64,000 bases of DNA, from contig JAHRBC010000002.1 in assembly GCA_022702545.1 (NCBI GenBank), positions 7,440,001-7,504,000 of the forward strand. Direction: 5' to 3'. This DNA comes from Phycomyces nitens. Lineage: Eukaryota > Mucoromycota > Mucoromycetes > Mucorales > Phycomycetaceae. This document shows, piece after piece, positions 11,048 to 23,596 of this stretch. Every line of letters starts with the position of its first letter. Within the stretch, counting starts at the first letter, position 1. The position numbers were made by a program, and so were the translations under genes. The notes under the pieces are model-generated. The model searched no databases. It was not told where the DNA came from and saw only the letters and a program-made list of their open reading frames with translations.

Positions 11048-12177
11048 ATGGCAAACAGACGCGCACTCGCTCCTCAGCCCAATGCAGAGAATCCTCGGAT
11101 GATGGAGGAGATAATTGCTATGAAGCAAACTGTCTTGACAATAAGCAACGACGTAGGCTTTCTCAAACAAGCATATACCACCATGAACGGCCAAAGTGGT
11201 ACCAATGTTGGAGGCAACACCAACACTGGTCAGCCTTCAAATGCTGGGCCAGTGGTTCCTGTTGCTGTGGCCCCAGTTGTCAGCACTACTGGCAATGTTC
11301 TTCCTGAGCCAAAACCAAAGGACCTCACGGAAGTGATTGTAAGTAACAGAGTAATAATAATTCACTGATTTAATGCTATAAAATAGAGACTTATTCATGG
11401 CTACATGTGGACGCCAAGGTTCAGGTCGAATGACCAGGCCGAAATTGAGGCCAACAACAGGAAGCCCAGGTGGAACACCAAGGTCTTCTTCAACGACAGT
11501 CCAAATAAAGAGTTGGTGGACAACCTAATGGCCTTCCTGGTGCAAAGGTCTCGGGACCCCAGGTTGCGAAACAGTGACATCCGTGAAAAGGTTCACAACC
11601 ACTTCCGCAGTCGGTGTCACCTGGAGTCCCAGACTTCTAGCAAGAGGGATGCCGCAAAGGCAAAGACACGGCGCTCTTCTCGTGAGGGTGATGTAAGTTG
11701 TGTTTTATATTCTAATCAGAGCTTAGTTTTAAGAGTAATATTAATACCAATTGATCTATAGCACCTCAAACGCCGTGGCCTTACCTATGCCAAGAACAAG
11801 GCTGCCATTGATGCTGCAATGGGTAGGGATTGCTCCAATCTCATTCAGAAAGGAGCAATGTCTGATGGCGAGTCTGGTGATGAGACACCTGGGACTCCAG
11901 GTGTGCGCATCGTTCACGTCAAGCGCCCAAGTTGGCGAAGCAACGAGGTAAATTGTTTTCCAGCCAAGTTTATTGTTTTTGAAATATAATAAATAGAAAC
12001 TAATTGTCCTTTTAGTTCAACCATTTCCTCGAAATGGTTGACTTGTATGCCCGTGTCGACTTGGGCAACAATTCTCGACAGCTGATGGAAAGACGCTTCC
12101 ACAGTGTCGTGACCAAACCAGTCCCTGACAGCATGCTCCCCCCACCACCACAGTGGACCATCAGAGATGACGAATAA
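11048..12177 (+). CDS. TNPA-like accessory protein of element C (4 exons)
   Basis: The exons are 11048-11338, 11387-11692, 11762-11947 and 12016-12177, all phase 0, about 313 aa. Exons 2 (306 nt), 3 (186 nt) and 4 (162 nt) are exactly as long as in element A1. The protein shows MANRRALAP at the start, MWTPRFRS..QAEIEANN and KPRWNTKVFFN in exon 2, MSDGESGDE and KRPSWRSNE in exon 3, and FNHFLEMVD with a Pro-rich tail in exon 4. No inactivating change is visible. The gene converges on the C transposase. The role is inferred as a DNA-binding partner of the transposase; no named domain is recognised. The 250 bp upstream (10797-11047) hold only AT-rich leader DNA up to the Helitron end. Confidence 0.75.
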
Positions 12178-12302
12178 AAAATTAAACAATTAAAAAATTA
12201 AAAAAAAAACTCTTCTTAAGCTGATTGTTACAGTTTGTCTTAATAACATACTTAGAAGGTAAAATTGTTTGCCTTGGAGGAAAGATGTTTTTATTTATTT
12301 AT

Positions 12303-12412
12303 TTAAGCATATTGCTTTTTTGGCAGAGGAATGACTAGTGTTGTCGTCTCATTGTTCTTTGTATATTTGGCAGTGGCCACCTCAAGCAAGATGCGATGAA
12401 CAGGCAGGATGC
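12303..12412 (-). pseudogene. C transposase, C-terminal exon fragment cut off by element B
   Basis: Read on the minus strand, this encodes LPVHRILLEVATAKY...LVIPLPKK and a stop (TAA at 12303-12305). This is the conserved C-terminus of the Tnp2-like transposases in this window. It joins in frame to 19870 once element B and one TGC duplication are removed (DDDYQC-ILPVHR). Confidence 0.85.
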
Positions 12413-12779
12413 CACTGCAAAAGAAGGGCCATTTTAGTATACTGATATTTATAAAATTCTTGACTGAATGATAAAGATTTGATATAAAATTTGCCAAATT
12501 TTTTAATATTAAATTTTTAGGATTCGTTGTCTGAATGATTCCAATCAGTATACTGAAACGTCAAAGCGCAAAAAGCAAAAGGTGGGTTATTTTTTTTGTG
12601 CTTTTTTTTGTCACGAAAATTGGGGGGTTTCTTTTTTTTTCGTCCCATATTTTCTAGCCCCGAAGGATTCAGTTCTTTAAATTACTTTATATAGGTTGCT
12701 CTTTTCAATATTAAAGCAGTGTCCTCATAGGATTCAGTATGAATTCGGTATGAATTCATGGCAGATACAGGCCAAAGAT

Positions 12780-14050
12780 GTAGTTTATAATAGTTTTTAT
12801 TGGATAAAAAGCTTTTCTAATGTTTTCTATTCGTTCTCATTTCTACTCCCTCCTAATTTTATTGCCTAATATGCTAGCCTTGCCCTTTTCTCAATTGGAT
12901 GGGTATTCTTTTACTCATCCGGAGAATATATGGGTTACCCTGGTCTACTAGACCCCCTACCTTCCTTTGTTACTTGCTGCGGCACTGCTTACGTGGGTGT
13001 TTGTTTTCTTTTGAAAAAAAAGGGTGGCTAGATAATTTTCATAGGTGTATTTTAGCAGACTGTAAAATAATTTGAATGGAACAACAATACTTACATTGGT
13101 ATTTATATCGAGAAAACTTGAATACTTTGATAAATGGTATAAAAAATTTCGGTAATATCTATGAAGAATATGTCAGGAAAATAATATAAACGTTGAGTGG
13201 TTATATACTTACTTGGTCATCAGTGTAATGGGCGCAATGGGCGCAATGGCCAACCAGATGAAGAATATTTCGATTACATCTATTAGATAAGAGATTAGTA
13301 AAGTAATATAAGGGCTGAAAGGTTGTATACTTACTTGGTAATGGGTATAGCGGACACAATTACTGACCAGATGACATGGAATCGGCACATACCAGATGAC
13401 CGAAAAATTCTAATGAATGGAACGAATGTTAATAAAGCATGTCTAGTGTATAAAGGAGTGTCATCATACCATAATATACAGCAAAGTGCTCCTCTGTATT
13501 TGTTTGTAATGGGAGGCCGTGAATTACTAAGCAGAGCAATGAGCTTGTGGAAACTGAATGAGATAATAAAAAAGAACATTACCAGTATACCAGAGTTATT
13601 GACATAAACCAGCAGCCCTTGTATGGATATAGAAAAGAATATCTGGACAAATATAAAGTCATGATGAGTAAAAAAAATTTAAAAGAGAATGATGCTTACC
13701 ATGCCGAAAAGTAAAGGAAAGGAAAAGAAAAGAAAAGAACAAAGGTTGAAAGCAATAATCCAATAGAGATCAATGGCGATATTGAGTGTCCCGAACGTGA
13801 CGTGGAACTAATAAGCCCACTTAATAAAACGATTTGTATTTTTGAAACAGAGCCCAAATATTACAAATGGATTAGTCAGTGCAAGCAAATTAAATGGATT
13901 AGCCAGTTGAAGCAGATTACTAAGTATACCTGACAGCATAATGTAAGCAAAGATCAAAATACTATAAAACCTCTTTAGAAAGAAGTATACTTTTTAATTA
14001 CTTTTAATTACTTTCTCATGTATGTATTATTTACGGAATATTTCAAAATC
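12780..14050 (-). other. Mini-exon region of element B (putative third gene)
   Basis: On the minus strand this stretch has repeated GTAAGTAT...TAG segments around exon-like pieces, the same layout as in the A and D/E families. The final putative junction, AAT|GTAAGTATT...TTTTACAG|TCTGC, is placed as in A1 and E. Coding potential is weak and no start is obvious. The B' copy is at 52440-53200. Confidence 0.3.
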
Positions 14051-14113
14051 TATTGGAAAATAGATATTCATAATCAACGAACCTCACACTTTAATATATT
14101 TTTCTAGTATTCA

Positions 14114-15212
14114 ATGTCTCAATTTATATCATCAAGCTCTAAAAAGACCTACAAGTCGACTACCAAGAAGTCGATTGGTAAGACTAGTGGCACTAGACCA
14201 GCAGGAACCGTGATGCAGACGATCCTTCCTGCTCCAAGCAACAATGCTGAACAGGACGGCGCAGTGTTGTCCAACCTGTCGGCTCTTCAGACAAGACTGA
14301 ATGAGTCGCATGTCCTGTTGCAGCAGGTCCATCAAGGGATGGAATCCCTCAAGAACTCGAATGGCAACAGTAGCCAAGTTTCCCCCCATCAAGCTCCACC
14401 ACCACAGATGTATATGAAGTATCGACTTCCATCGGTCTCGGTAGGATATCTATATATAAATATTAATTTTATATTGATGAATTACTTACCCTATGTCATA
14501 TAGCGCCTCATACGATCAGAGACAAGGAATGTCTTGGTGTCTACACCATTGACAATGAATGAGGGGGCACTCTCTTCATCCAACCGGCCTATTGCAGACA
14601 AGGTCCGGATGTATATCCATCAACAGCCCGAAGGACAGCCTCTTGCGTCTGCAGTCATAGAGGAAAAAACAAGACGGCATATCTCGTACAAGCTAAACAG
14701 AGCTAACACCTCGCCAGAAAAGTTAGCTAAGCGAAACCAGTCTTCTCGTAGACGTACGAGAAAAACAAGAGTTAGTATAATATAATATTTGTTTTCATAC
14801 TTCTAATACTTGATTTTGAAATAGGTCCTCGCCGCCTACAAGAGGCTGCATTTGGCAGACAGGGCGAACTTGGAGTCCAAGTATGGAGAGACAGTTGAGG
14901 ATCTCTTAGACAAAGAGATGTTGTCTGACATTGAGTCTGATGATGAGCAACGGGAGTATACCGTTTATACTCCCAGTAACAGACATCCTTTGGTAAGATA
15001 TTGTTCGGGCAAATTTGATGTGCTTCATATAATTAATTAATTTGATTATGATATAGGTCGAGGAGTACTTGGGCGAGTTGAAAGCCCAGAGGAGCAAGGA
15101 AAAGAAGATGAAGGTCATTGACTTTTCTTCTTGTCCTGTTGAAAGTAGACATATTGAATTGTCAAAAGAGCAGAAGGCGCGTGTTGCCAAGTGGATTGCA
15201 ACACGGCAATAA
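14114..15212 (+). CDS. TNPA-like accessory protein of element B (4 exons)
   Basis: The exons are 14114-14440, 14504-14770, 14825-14992 and 15057-15212, all phase 0, about 305 aa. It starts MSQFISSSSKK. The first exon is Ser/Lys-rich, then Gln-rich and helical (LQTRLNESHVLLQQVHQGM). Exon 2 ends in a basic KRNQSSRRRTRKTR tail, exon 3 has the acidic ESDDEQ motif, and exon 4 is 156 nt as in D/E. Sequence identity to the other families is low, but the order helical N-terminus, basic block, acidic ESDDE block and short C-terminal exon is the same, so I treat it as a diverged homologue. The intron-2 donor is the less common GTTAGT. No inactivating change is visible. Confidence 0.65.
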
Positions 15213-15745
15213 AAATATTTGTATTTGGTTGTCTTGATATAATGGTCTTTATTGAATAAGTTGAAACAAGTTGTTGGGCTGGAAGATGATGGTGGTAGGA
15301 TTGGCATTACTCGTTTTTGTATTGTTGAAGCATTAAAAAATAAAGAAAGACAAGATGGTGAGAAACAATATTATTTTTAATGGTTATTTTATTTTAGTCA
15401 TAATTATTGCAAAACAAATATTTAATAGTAAAATAAAATATTTTCATCGGCTTTATAAACTTGGAATTTAAATGAAAATTTTTAGTATATTATGTAGTAT
15501 AAACTTTAAAATATAGCTGATTATCGGGTATTAAATAAACAGCTACTTGGCTTATCGCATAATGAGCTGAAGAAAATAAATATTTGTTTTGATATCTGTT
15601 TTAAAGAACATGAAACTTGTATATATCAATCTAATATTTTAATCAATCTTAAAAATGTATTGATAAAATAACAGATGGTAAAGTAAAACAAGAAAAATAA
15701 GCATTACGTGGCTGATGTTTGTGGTCAAAAACGCAATTTTTTTTA

Positions 15746-18700
15746 TTAAGTGACGACTTTTCTAGGTAATGGAATAATCAGGCGTTTTTGAGACCCTTGT
15801 TGGAGATTGTGAGTTGTCAATGCAAAGCAAGAATGCAGACGATGTACTGGAATAATACACTCAATGGTCTCCTCTAAAAACCCCTTTTCCCACAGCTCCA
15901 GACCTTGGTTGATCAACGGTTGATATCTGCCAGCATTATACGTCGGAAACCATTTGACGAAAGCAAAAGTAGAAACTCTTTCGATTCCACCAATCTTGAT
16001 AACATGAGTAAATAAATACTCAATCTGGCCGGGAAATGCAACGAATTCACTTGTCGAATTGTCCAGAAACAAGACTTGTACAAAAGAACCGCGCTTTTTC
16101 TTTTCACCACTCCAATACTCTTGTCCTAGCAACGAAATCTTCTTCATCTTGCGAATCCGGTCATTGATATAGACATGCCCTCCAAGTGGGATGCTATCCG
16201 TGGCACAGAAGGAAATCCCAGTGTCTTGGTAAGCCTTGTTATAGAATTCGACCAAGTACTTATAATGATTGCCAGTCATTATAGATAAAGGCGACAATTT
16301 CAATGGCAACGAGGTCAATGGCAGGGCTTCACTTCCAGTGACATTAAACCATGGATTGGTGGCAGCTTGGAGGAACATGTTGAGATTGAATTGCATATAT
16401 GGAGGGTGGCCGTACTCAGAGTTCACCAAGGATCTTACAGGCGTCGGTGCTATTTGAGCAACTTCTTGGAGAAATTCTACCATGGGTGGTGTGTTGTATC
16501 CAACATAATCATAGATTGAAACATTAACACAAATTACCAATATTGAAACATATTGAATAACCGACCTACTGGAAGTGCACTAAAGAGTGTACCTTTCCAA
16601 ATACATTATTCATACGTAAAGACACACTAACAACTAGTACTAACACACTGGTTAATAGTACTAAGTAAAATAACAAGTCATATCTAATAGTTGGTAGAGA
16701 GAACAGACATTACATGATATCATCATATCATCACTAGCACTCATCTCAATGTCTATATAAACGCACAATACGAATAGCAATAGTCTTCATCTTATTCACA
16801 AATTCTTTCTCTCTTAATAAACAAAGTCTCACCGTACTCTTGTCCGTGCTTTGTTTTCCTCTGATTTAACATGGTGAAAGTTTGGCAGAATAGAACTGAA
16901 GAAAGTTGCTGATGAATCCCTTTTCCAAGAAGACCTTCATGAAAGTGACCTCGAATCCATTGCGGCGATTTGTCTTGATATTCTTGAGCTTGCCATTGTA
17001 TCGTTCAAAGCTATACAACCAGAATGCATAGACAGGGCCAAAGTCAAGCATGGACTCACGTAAGTGCATATGCAGATGCATGTTTGGTGTGATGCTGACA
17101 GTTCCATACAAAATCTCGCACTTTTCACCAAAATTGCCAAGGAGCTGGTGTGCCTCGTCTATACTCTGAGTCGTGACAGATGGTCCTGTCAATAGACGGC
17201 ATGCATCAACGAATACTAGCCAGTTATTGTAGTCTGTTTCTGGCAAAGCATTCTCCAGGACAACCAGCGAATACACAAGACACCACGATCGCCACTCGTC
17301 TGCCTTCATATATGGGAACCCAGAAGCAATTTTGTTGGACAATACAGCATATCCAGGAGGAACAAGAATGGAATCTGCCAGATGTTGCATGCGGGCAAGA
17401 GTGGTGCTGGGAAAATAACCGAGGTCTCTCCAAATGCTGATCATCCGTTTGGCTGTACCAAGAAACAAGTTGTGCATAGGATCTACGATCGTACACCGGA
17501 CAGGATCAAAGTAGTGTAGGCGATGCAATTCAGAATATCGGGTACCATTGTTTTTCTCCAACTCTGCCCGTTCGACGTCTGATTCTGCATTGAACCACAT
17601 TTCGGCATGCACAGCATTGGCTGCCTTTTCTCTTGGTGTCCAATTCTCAACGTCAAACCCAGAGTAATCGATCTTGCTCGATCCATCGATCACCGAAAAC
17701 TGACGTGCACACTTGTGACAAGCGTTGGTGCTTGCATGCCCTGTAAATCCCGCGGTTTTTCTTGCAGCTGGTATATCGCAGGCAACACACATGAGAGCAG
17801 CACGAACACGAACACCACCAGGGAACATGGCCGTCTTGATTGTCATTCCAGTGTAAAAGTCAACCAACTCGTCAACAAGAGGCTCAAGAAAGTTGTTCAT
17901 CTGATCGGTCTTTGCTTCCTTTGGCCCTGGCATGACGCCAACAAGAATGATGTTTTCTGGCTTCATCCTTTCCTCTCTGGGCAAGTTATTAATCGACAGA
18001 TATAAAGCACCACTGGCATGAGTGCGCCCATCGAATGGCTGAAACCAATCCACGTTCAATGTCAACATGAGGGAATAGTCATCGTCAACAAATGGCATAT
18101 CATTATCATCGAGCAACTCATTCCACATTGCACCATCATATATGTCAAGGAAGGTGTTCTCCACGGTCTCTCTTGATCTCCATTGGAACAGCTTGTCCTC
18201 AAATCCAGGCTTACAGAGATACTGTGTCAAAGTATTCTTGAGTGAGCTGTATGGGAATACCATGAACGGGATTGGATCTCTGGCAGATGGATCGGTGAAA
18301 ATTAGATTGTTGCAAATTTGGGTATGCGTGCTGGAGTATTTCTTGAAAGTGCATGTTGGCTGATGATTGTCTGGCGAGTAGATTGCAAAGCACTTGTTGC
18401 AAACGGTGTACTTTACAATGCCTTTGGTCATTACATCAAATCCGGTCATTGCTTTCAAGGCATTGACAGTAAGTGGCAGGTCAGCATCCTTCTCAAAGGC
18501 AACAAGAAGATGGTGAAAGAATTTGAGCATGGCCGATCCTCCCGTTTGAACCAAGTAGAATGCTTGGAAGATAACGCCAAAGATAGCCATGAACTGGCTG
18601 GTTTGGGACATGTTATGAATCTTCAAGGATCCAACTACAAAGGAAAGTATATGATAAATAACTTGTATACAATTAAATATGTTTGTATTTTATGTATACA

Positions 18701-19265
18701 TACTTGAAGCCATCATTTGTTCAAAACCATTGCCGCCATCAATCTCAGTCTCATCTTCATCGCTAGATTCATCATTTGAATCGGAATCCTCATTGTCAGC
18801 TGCAATGAGTGATGACTCAACATCTGATTCCTCCTCAACGTCAAAAACATCGTCTTCTCTCAAGAAAGGTATCTGTTGTCCAGTAGTTTCGACTGACATG
18901 ATAGAAAAGCTGTCTTCATCTATAATAAAATAAAAGTTAGTACCTGTAATTGATAACCAAAATATATCGCACTTACAATCAATAAACTCATTAGAAATAT
19001 CAGGCATTATGATATCTGACTCTTCTTCAACTGTGCTTCTGACATTGGCTGTAATAATTAACAACAAACATTATTAGATTATGAATAACGATATACAATT
19101 TCACTTACAATCATCTCTATCCTTGGGACCAATGCTTGACACATTATCAGAATTCTTATGGCGCATGAATGTCTGTGCATTCTGCAATATTCCATTGGCT
19201 GTATATTTGGTACAGGCCGAACATTTGCACAGGAGGTTGTATGTTTCGTTTTTAATGTTATTCAT
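15746..19265 (-). pseudogene. Tnp2/Plavaka-like transposase of element B, split by a solo LTR
   Basis: Same gene as B' 47331-50462. The start is the ATG at 19263-19265. Upstream exons encode the CKCSACTKY zinc-finger-like motif and an acidic stretch (18690-19067). The large exon runs from 18634 down to the LTR and resumes at about 16491 to the stop at 15746. Core motifs include LTLNVDWFQPFDG, LVGVMPGPKEA, ACDIPAARKTAG, NACHKC, VDPMHNLFLGTAKRM, MKADEWRSW and FERYNGKLKN. The 380-bp LTR with its 5-bp duplication interrupts the frame about 580 residues into the large exon, so the product would be truncated shortly after YSAKLSP. Apart from that the gene is undamaged. Confidence 0.88.
16492..16871 (+). 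mobile_element. Solo LTR of a retrotransposon
   Basis: A 380-bp insert absent from the B' copy. It begins TGTTGTATCC, ends TTTAACA and is flanked by the 5-bp duplication TGGTG (16487-16491 and 16872-16876). TATATAA at 16754-16760 and AATAAA at 16816-16821 place it in plus orientation. TG...CA ends with a 5-bp duplication are typical of LTRs. No internal retroelement sequence is present, so it is a solo LTR left by LTR-LTR recombination. The family (Ty1 or Ty3) cannot be decided from this. Confidence 0.88.
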
Positions 19266-19869
19266 AATAAAGATTATATGAGCAAGAGGTATTATATTTG
19301 GCTCTTTTTTATATGAATTGTATTTCAGAGCGAGACGATATATATTATTAATCCTATTATCAAACACACCATTTATTCATCATCGTCTTTTGATATCTGG
19401 GCTTTGAATCAATCTCCCTTAATATTTATAAGCATTACAAACCCAATCTCTTACATTCAAAAAAAATTGGTGGATTACTAATGGTGCCGAAATTATTAAT
19501 TATCCTTGAATATTATTTTTTTATTTTAAAATATTGGTCATTATTATTACGTACACATTGATTCATCTTAAATATATTGAATGTTTTGTCTATACAATCA
19601 ATAAAAAAGCAATAATCGTAAAAATCGATATAGTTTATAAAAATGAAAAAAAAATAATGCCAATTTAATTTATTTATTTTGCAAAGTCAATTAAAATGTG
19701 TGCTATTTTGCGTCAAATATGCGATTTAGAGCTCATATATGAAATAAAATGCGAAATTAGGTCTCATCATTAAAAAATTGTCAAAATGATGGAGTTAGAA
19801 TTCATTTTTAAAAATTTGTAATAATTCAAAATCTCTAATTCTGGCTAATACAACCCTTCTTTTGCAGTG

Positions 19870-22844
19870 TGCACTGATAGTCATCATCTGAAAATTCAGG
19901 CAGGCAAATGTCCACACCATCGTCTTCTCGTGATCTATCTGAAGACAGAGGAAGCCATCGGACAAATGCAAAAACATGCTCGGTGTGCTGGATTCCATGA
20001 CTTGAGCAGATTGTCTGGTTGGTTGGTGGCATGAAGGAATGAGTAAACATATACTGGATTTGGCCAGTATACGCATTTGCATGGTCGCCGTATCTGCCAA
20101 GGAACAGTGCCTGGACAAAAGACCCACGACTGACAGAACTATTCTTGCCAACGTATGTTTGGCCTAGAATATCAATTGATTTCAGTTTGCCAATCTGATT
20201 ATCAACGAAAAACGGCGAGAGGGAGGCGTGACGATAGTCCACTAGGTCTGGAATGTCATACTGCTTCTTGTAATACTCCAACAAAAAGGATAGTGGACAT
20301 CACTTATTGAGGAAGGCTTACTGGTCAAGAGAGGAAATGCAGACGGAGGGAGCGGTTCATTGCCTTTGACAAGAATTGTTGCATCGTTGGAGAGTCGAAG
20401 AAAGTCTTGCAAGTCAAATGTGCAGTAGGTTGTAGAGGGAGAGGAGAGGATGGTGGGTGTGGTGGACGTGAGTTTCTGGAGAACAGGAGAAAAGAGGACT
20501 TGGCTCGAATTGGGAAAAACGGCATTGACATAGTCACTCTTGTATGCATCTTCCAGGAAGTTTCGCATATAGGTCATCTCAAACCCATCTCTTCTGTTCG
20601 TGTTAATATTCTTTAACAAGCCATTGAATCTCTCAAACCCAAAGAGCCAATAACCGTACACGGGTCCAAAATCACGAACGGTGTCGCGAAGATGGAGGTG
20701 CAGGTGCATATTGCAGGTGAGGATTGTAGCAGGGTAAAGCGTTTCGCATGATTGACAGAATTGCTGGAGATGGAGGTGAGCTGACTCGACATCATCATAC
20801 GTTATTGTTGGCTTGACCAGAATACGACATGCGTCCACGAAATCGATCCAGTTGGCAAAGTTTGCTGGTGGAAGAACGTACTTCAGCAAAACCGGAGAGT
20901 ACACCAATACCCACGACTTCCATTCGTCAGCTTTCATCCTGGGGAACCCCTTGCCAATCTTCGTCTTCAGCATGCTGTAGCCAACAGGCAGTACCATGGT
21001 CTCGGCTATCTTCTGCATCTCGCGAAGATCCCTGTCTACGATCAGACCACTGGCAGTCCACTTTTCCACCATTCTTTTTGCCGTGCCCAGAAAGAGATTG
21101 TGCATGGGATCGATGATCGTTCCACGTACTAGATCAAAGTATCCAAGACGATGCAGCTGCGACCATCGAACACCATTTTCGACCTCCAGCTGATGTCTTT
21201 CTGAGGATGTACTTGCACTTTTCCACACCTCAGCATGCACCCGGTTTTCAGCACCACTCGCAAGCCTCCACTCAGCAAACTCGAAACCGCGGAAATCTAC
21301 ACTGGTCGTGCCTTCCAGACGAGAGAACTGATGATTGCATTTGTAGCATGCGCATGTGCTGTTGTGGGCGGTGAATCCACTGGTCTTTCTTGCTGCTGGG
21401 ATGTCACACGCCACCATCATTAGTGCAGCACGGACACTGGCACCAGTTGGCCTCTCAAATGTTGGAATATTCATTCCAACATAGAGCTCGTTCAACTCAT
21501 CTACCAACGGCTCCAGGTAGTGGTTGATCTCCTCTGACTTTGGCTCTTTTGGTCCAGGCATAAGACCAACGAGGATGGTGTTTTCTGGCTTGAATCGCTC
21601 CTCCCGAGGTAGATTATTGATGACCAAATAAATGGCACCACAAGAGTACACCACACCATCGAAAGGTTGGAACCAGTCGATGTTGAGAGCCAACATGAGG
21701 GAGCGCGGATCCGCTGTAAACTGGGCGCCGTTGATGTCCTTGACGTCCTTCCACATGTCGCCGTCGTAGACATCGCACATTGTCTGTGGAATCTTGAGAT
21801 CTGAGTTCCAGTGTCTGATTCTGGCCTCAAAGCCAGGGCGAAGAAAGAGTGTCTTCATAGCATGCTTGACGGATTGATAGACAAACACCCTTTTTGGGGC
21901 CAAGGCACCAACAGACGACTCCTTCACCAACTTACACCCGCAGACAGAGTTGGATCCAAGCTTCTGGAACACACAGGTGGGAGGAACTGTCATGCATTCA
22001 TCGTAGATTTGATGGCAATCTTGGCATGCTACAAATCTGTGGATTCCCTTGGATATCTCGGAAAATCCAGTCATTCTTTGGAGCCCAAGAAGACTTGTTG
22101 GAAGCTGGAAATCCTGCTCGTAAATCTTCAAGAGCTCATTGATGAACTCGATCAAGACAATGGAACCCTTGTTGACCACGTAGCGGGATGTAAAAGGACC
22201 GTGAAGATGGCGATAAACTTGTGAACTGGGTTCTCAGGCATACCAGGGGCTTCAAAAGGGGCTATTGTAAAAAAAAGAGAAAATATTAATACTCAATTTT
22301 TCAGGCTTTTTCTTTTATTCAATGATTATGTACAAACCTTCGGCATCCAACTCCTCAAGCTCAAGCTCAACAACATCTTCATCATCACTGGCGCCATCGT
22401 CATTCTCAACCGAGATCTCATTGTCATCATCGCGATTCTCAATGGAGACATCGTTGGCAGGCATGGACTCAATTTCCAAAACAGGAACATTTGTTTGGCC
22501 GCCCTCTTCTACGGGACCAGGTTGGTAAGTCATGACAGCTACAAATATAGAATATAATAGTGTGTTAGACACCATTGACATTTAAATAAATATATTTCTT
22601 ACACTCAGAATCAACTTCCATCATTTCTCTTTGAGAGTCTTTATTTATAATATAATATTAATATACAAGTATACTCTGTTGTTTTAAATAAAATACCCCT
22701 TGAAGATGTGAATACTGCATCTACTCTGGCTCTTTTGTTATGATGTTGGACAGTTCTTCTTGTCACATAGGTGAATCCTTCTTCATTATCACCGCATACA
22801 GTGCAATAGCACTTGGTGTTGTAAATACTGTTGGAAGAAGACAT
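19870..22844 (-). pseudogene. Tnp2/Plavaka-like transposase of element C (split and frameshifted)
   Basis: The start is the ATG at 22842-22844 (MSSSNSIYNTKCYCTVC zinc-finger-like exon). An acidic exon follows (about 22340-22540), then the large exon from about 22262. Core motifs are intact: LALNIDWFQPFDG, LVGLMPGPKEP, ACDIPAARKTSG, ACYKC, IDPMHNLFLGTAKRM, MKADEWKSW and FERFNGLLKN. Three lesions are visible: a 1-nt loss near 22190 (in GTCCTTTTACATCC, where E has GTCCTGTTTGCATCC), a 1-nt loss in a T-run near 20285 before LLEYYKKQYD, and the insertion of element B after YQC. The remaining C-terminus is at 12303-12412. Confidence 0.85.
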
Positions 22845-23088
22845 GGTGTTTGTGTTTGTAATATTATTATTAAAAGGAAACGAGTGTTACATGTATTTTA
22901 TTTGCTATACTTTTATAATAATAAAAAGTAATATTCTAATGCTCATTGTATCCGAACCAATAGGATGTAGTAAAATTATATTTTCGAAATAAAAAAAAAG
23001 GAAAACTGTGGAGTTGAAAAATAGACTAGCTTTCACACCAGTTCAGGGCTACTATACCACCAGTGTATTCAGGGCCGTTTTTCCAGTG

Positions 23089-23459
23089 TTGGTCATGGTT
23101 CTTATGTTCAAGCTCTGTTCTCTGGAAATGACAACGAAAATCCAACTGCGTACACAGGCGAGATTCAATATATGTTTGTCCATTCCCAGTCTATGCCCCC
23201 TATGTCTCATGGCCAACTAAATCGTCATCACAATAAGCAACATGTTTTTGCATACATTTGCTGGTTTGTCTTTGATTCCGAGCACACAAGAGAACATGAA
23301 AGTGTTGACATTTGTAGGCCACAATTTTCTCCAGCCAACTACCACAGTATTGTGCCTGTACATTGCATTCTGTTAGAAGTAGCACTGGCTGAACATATGA
23401 CCCAAAATAATGTAAAGAAGATACTGGTTATCCCTTTACCTAAAAAAATATATGCTTAA
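23089..23459 (+). pseudogene. D transposase, C-terminal fragment
   Basis: It is open from the C junction and reads GHGSYVQALFS, TAYTGEIQYMFVHSQ, HVFAYICWF, VDICRPQFSPANYHS, then VPVHCILLEVALAEH and VIPLPKKIYA. It matches the E transposase C-terminus (46436-46726) closely, with one change in the conserved VPVHR (R to C, a CpG-type CGC to TGC). The rest of the gene would lie left of element C, outside the window. Confidence 0.88.
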
Positions 23460-23596
23460 GTTTTAATAAAATATGTCTTTACTCATTTTTAAACAAGATT
23501 GCATACCAGTATAAAATAAACAAGTATAGGATTTGAATTAGTCTTTAGGATTGAGTGCATGAGAGGAGCAAAGATGAGGTTTTTTTTTTAATTTTT

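Larger units (their letters stand above)
12413..19869 (+). mobile_element. CACTA/Plavaka-like element B inserted in the C transposase
   Basis: A complete 7,457-bp element including a 380-bp solo LTR. Both ends are CACTGCAAAAGAAGGG (12413-12428 and reversed at 19854-19869), and the target duplication is TGC (12410-12412 and 19870-19872). It holds a mini-exon region (about 12500-14050), an accessory gene (14114-15212, plus) and a transposase (15746-19265, minus). Without the LTR and its duplication the length is 7,072 bp, close to the 7,085 bp of the inverted copy B'. Positions 15213-15745 (between the convergent genes) and 19266-19853 (subterminal) are AT-rich, with no gene that I can see. Confidence 0.93.
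10797..23088 (+). mobile_element. CACTA/Plavaka-like element C (left end outside window)
   Basis: The right terminus GGGCCGTTTTTCCAGTG ends at 23088 (CACTGGAAAAACGGCCC when reversed). The accessory gene is at 11048-12177 (plus). The transposase (minus) is split by element B into 19870-22844 and 12303-12412. The left part of C was displaced by the Helitron, which ends at 10796 only 250 bp upstream of the accessory gene, so the left terminus lies beyond the window. C itself sits in the transposase gene of element D, whose 3' part resumes at 23089. Its target duplication cannot be checked because the left flank is missing. Confidence 0.8.

Noticed and set aside
19835..20284. Separate small gene starting MLEYYKKQYD
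   Set aside because: It is the continuation of the C transposase after a one-base loss in a T-run; related copies are continuous here.
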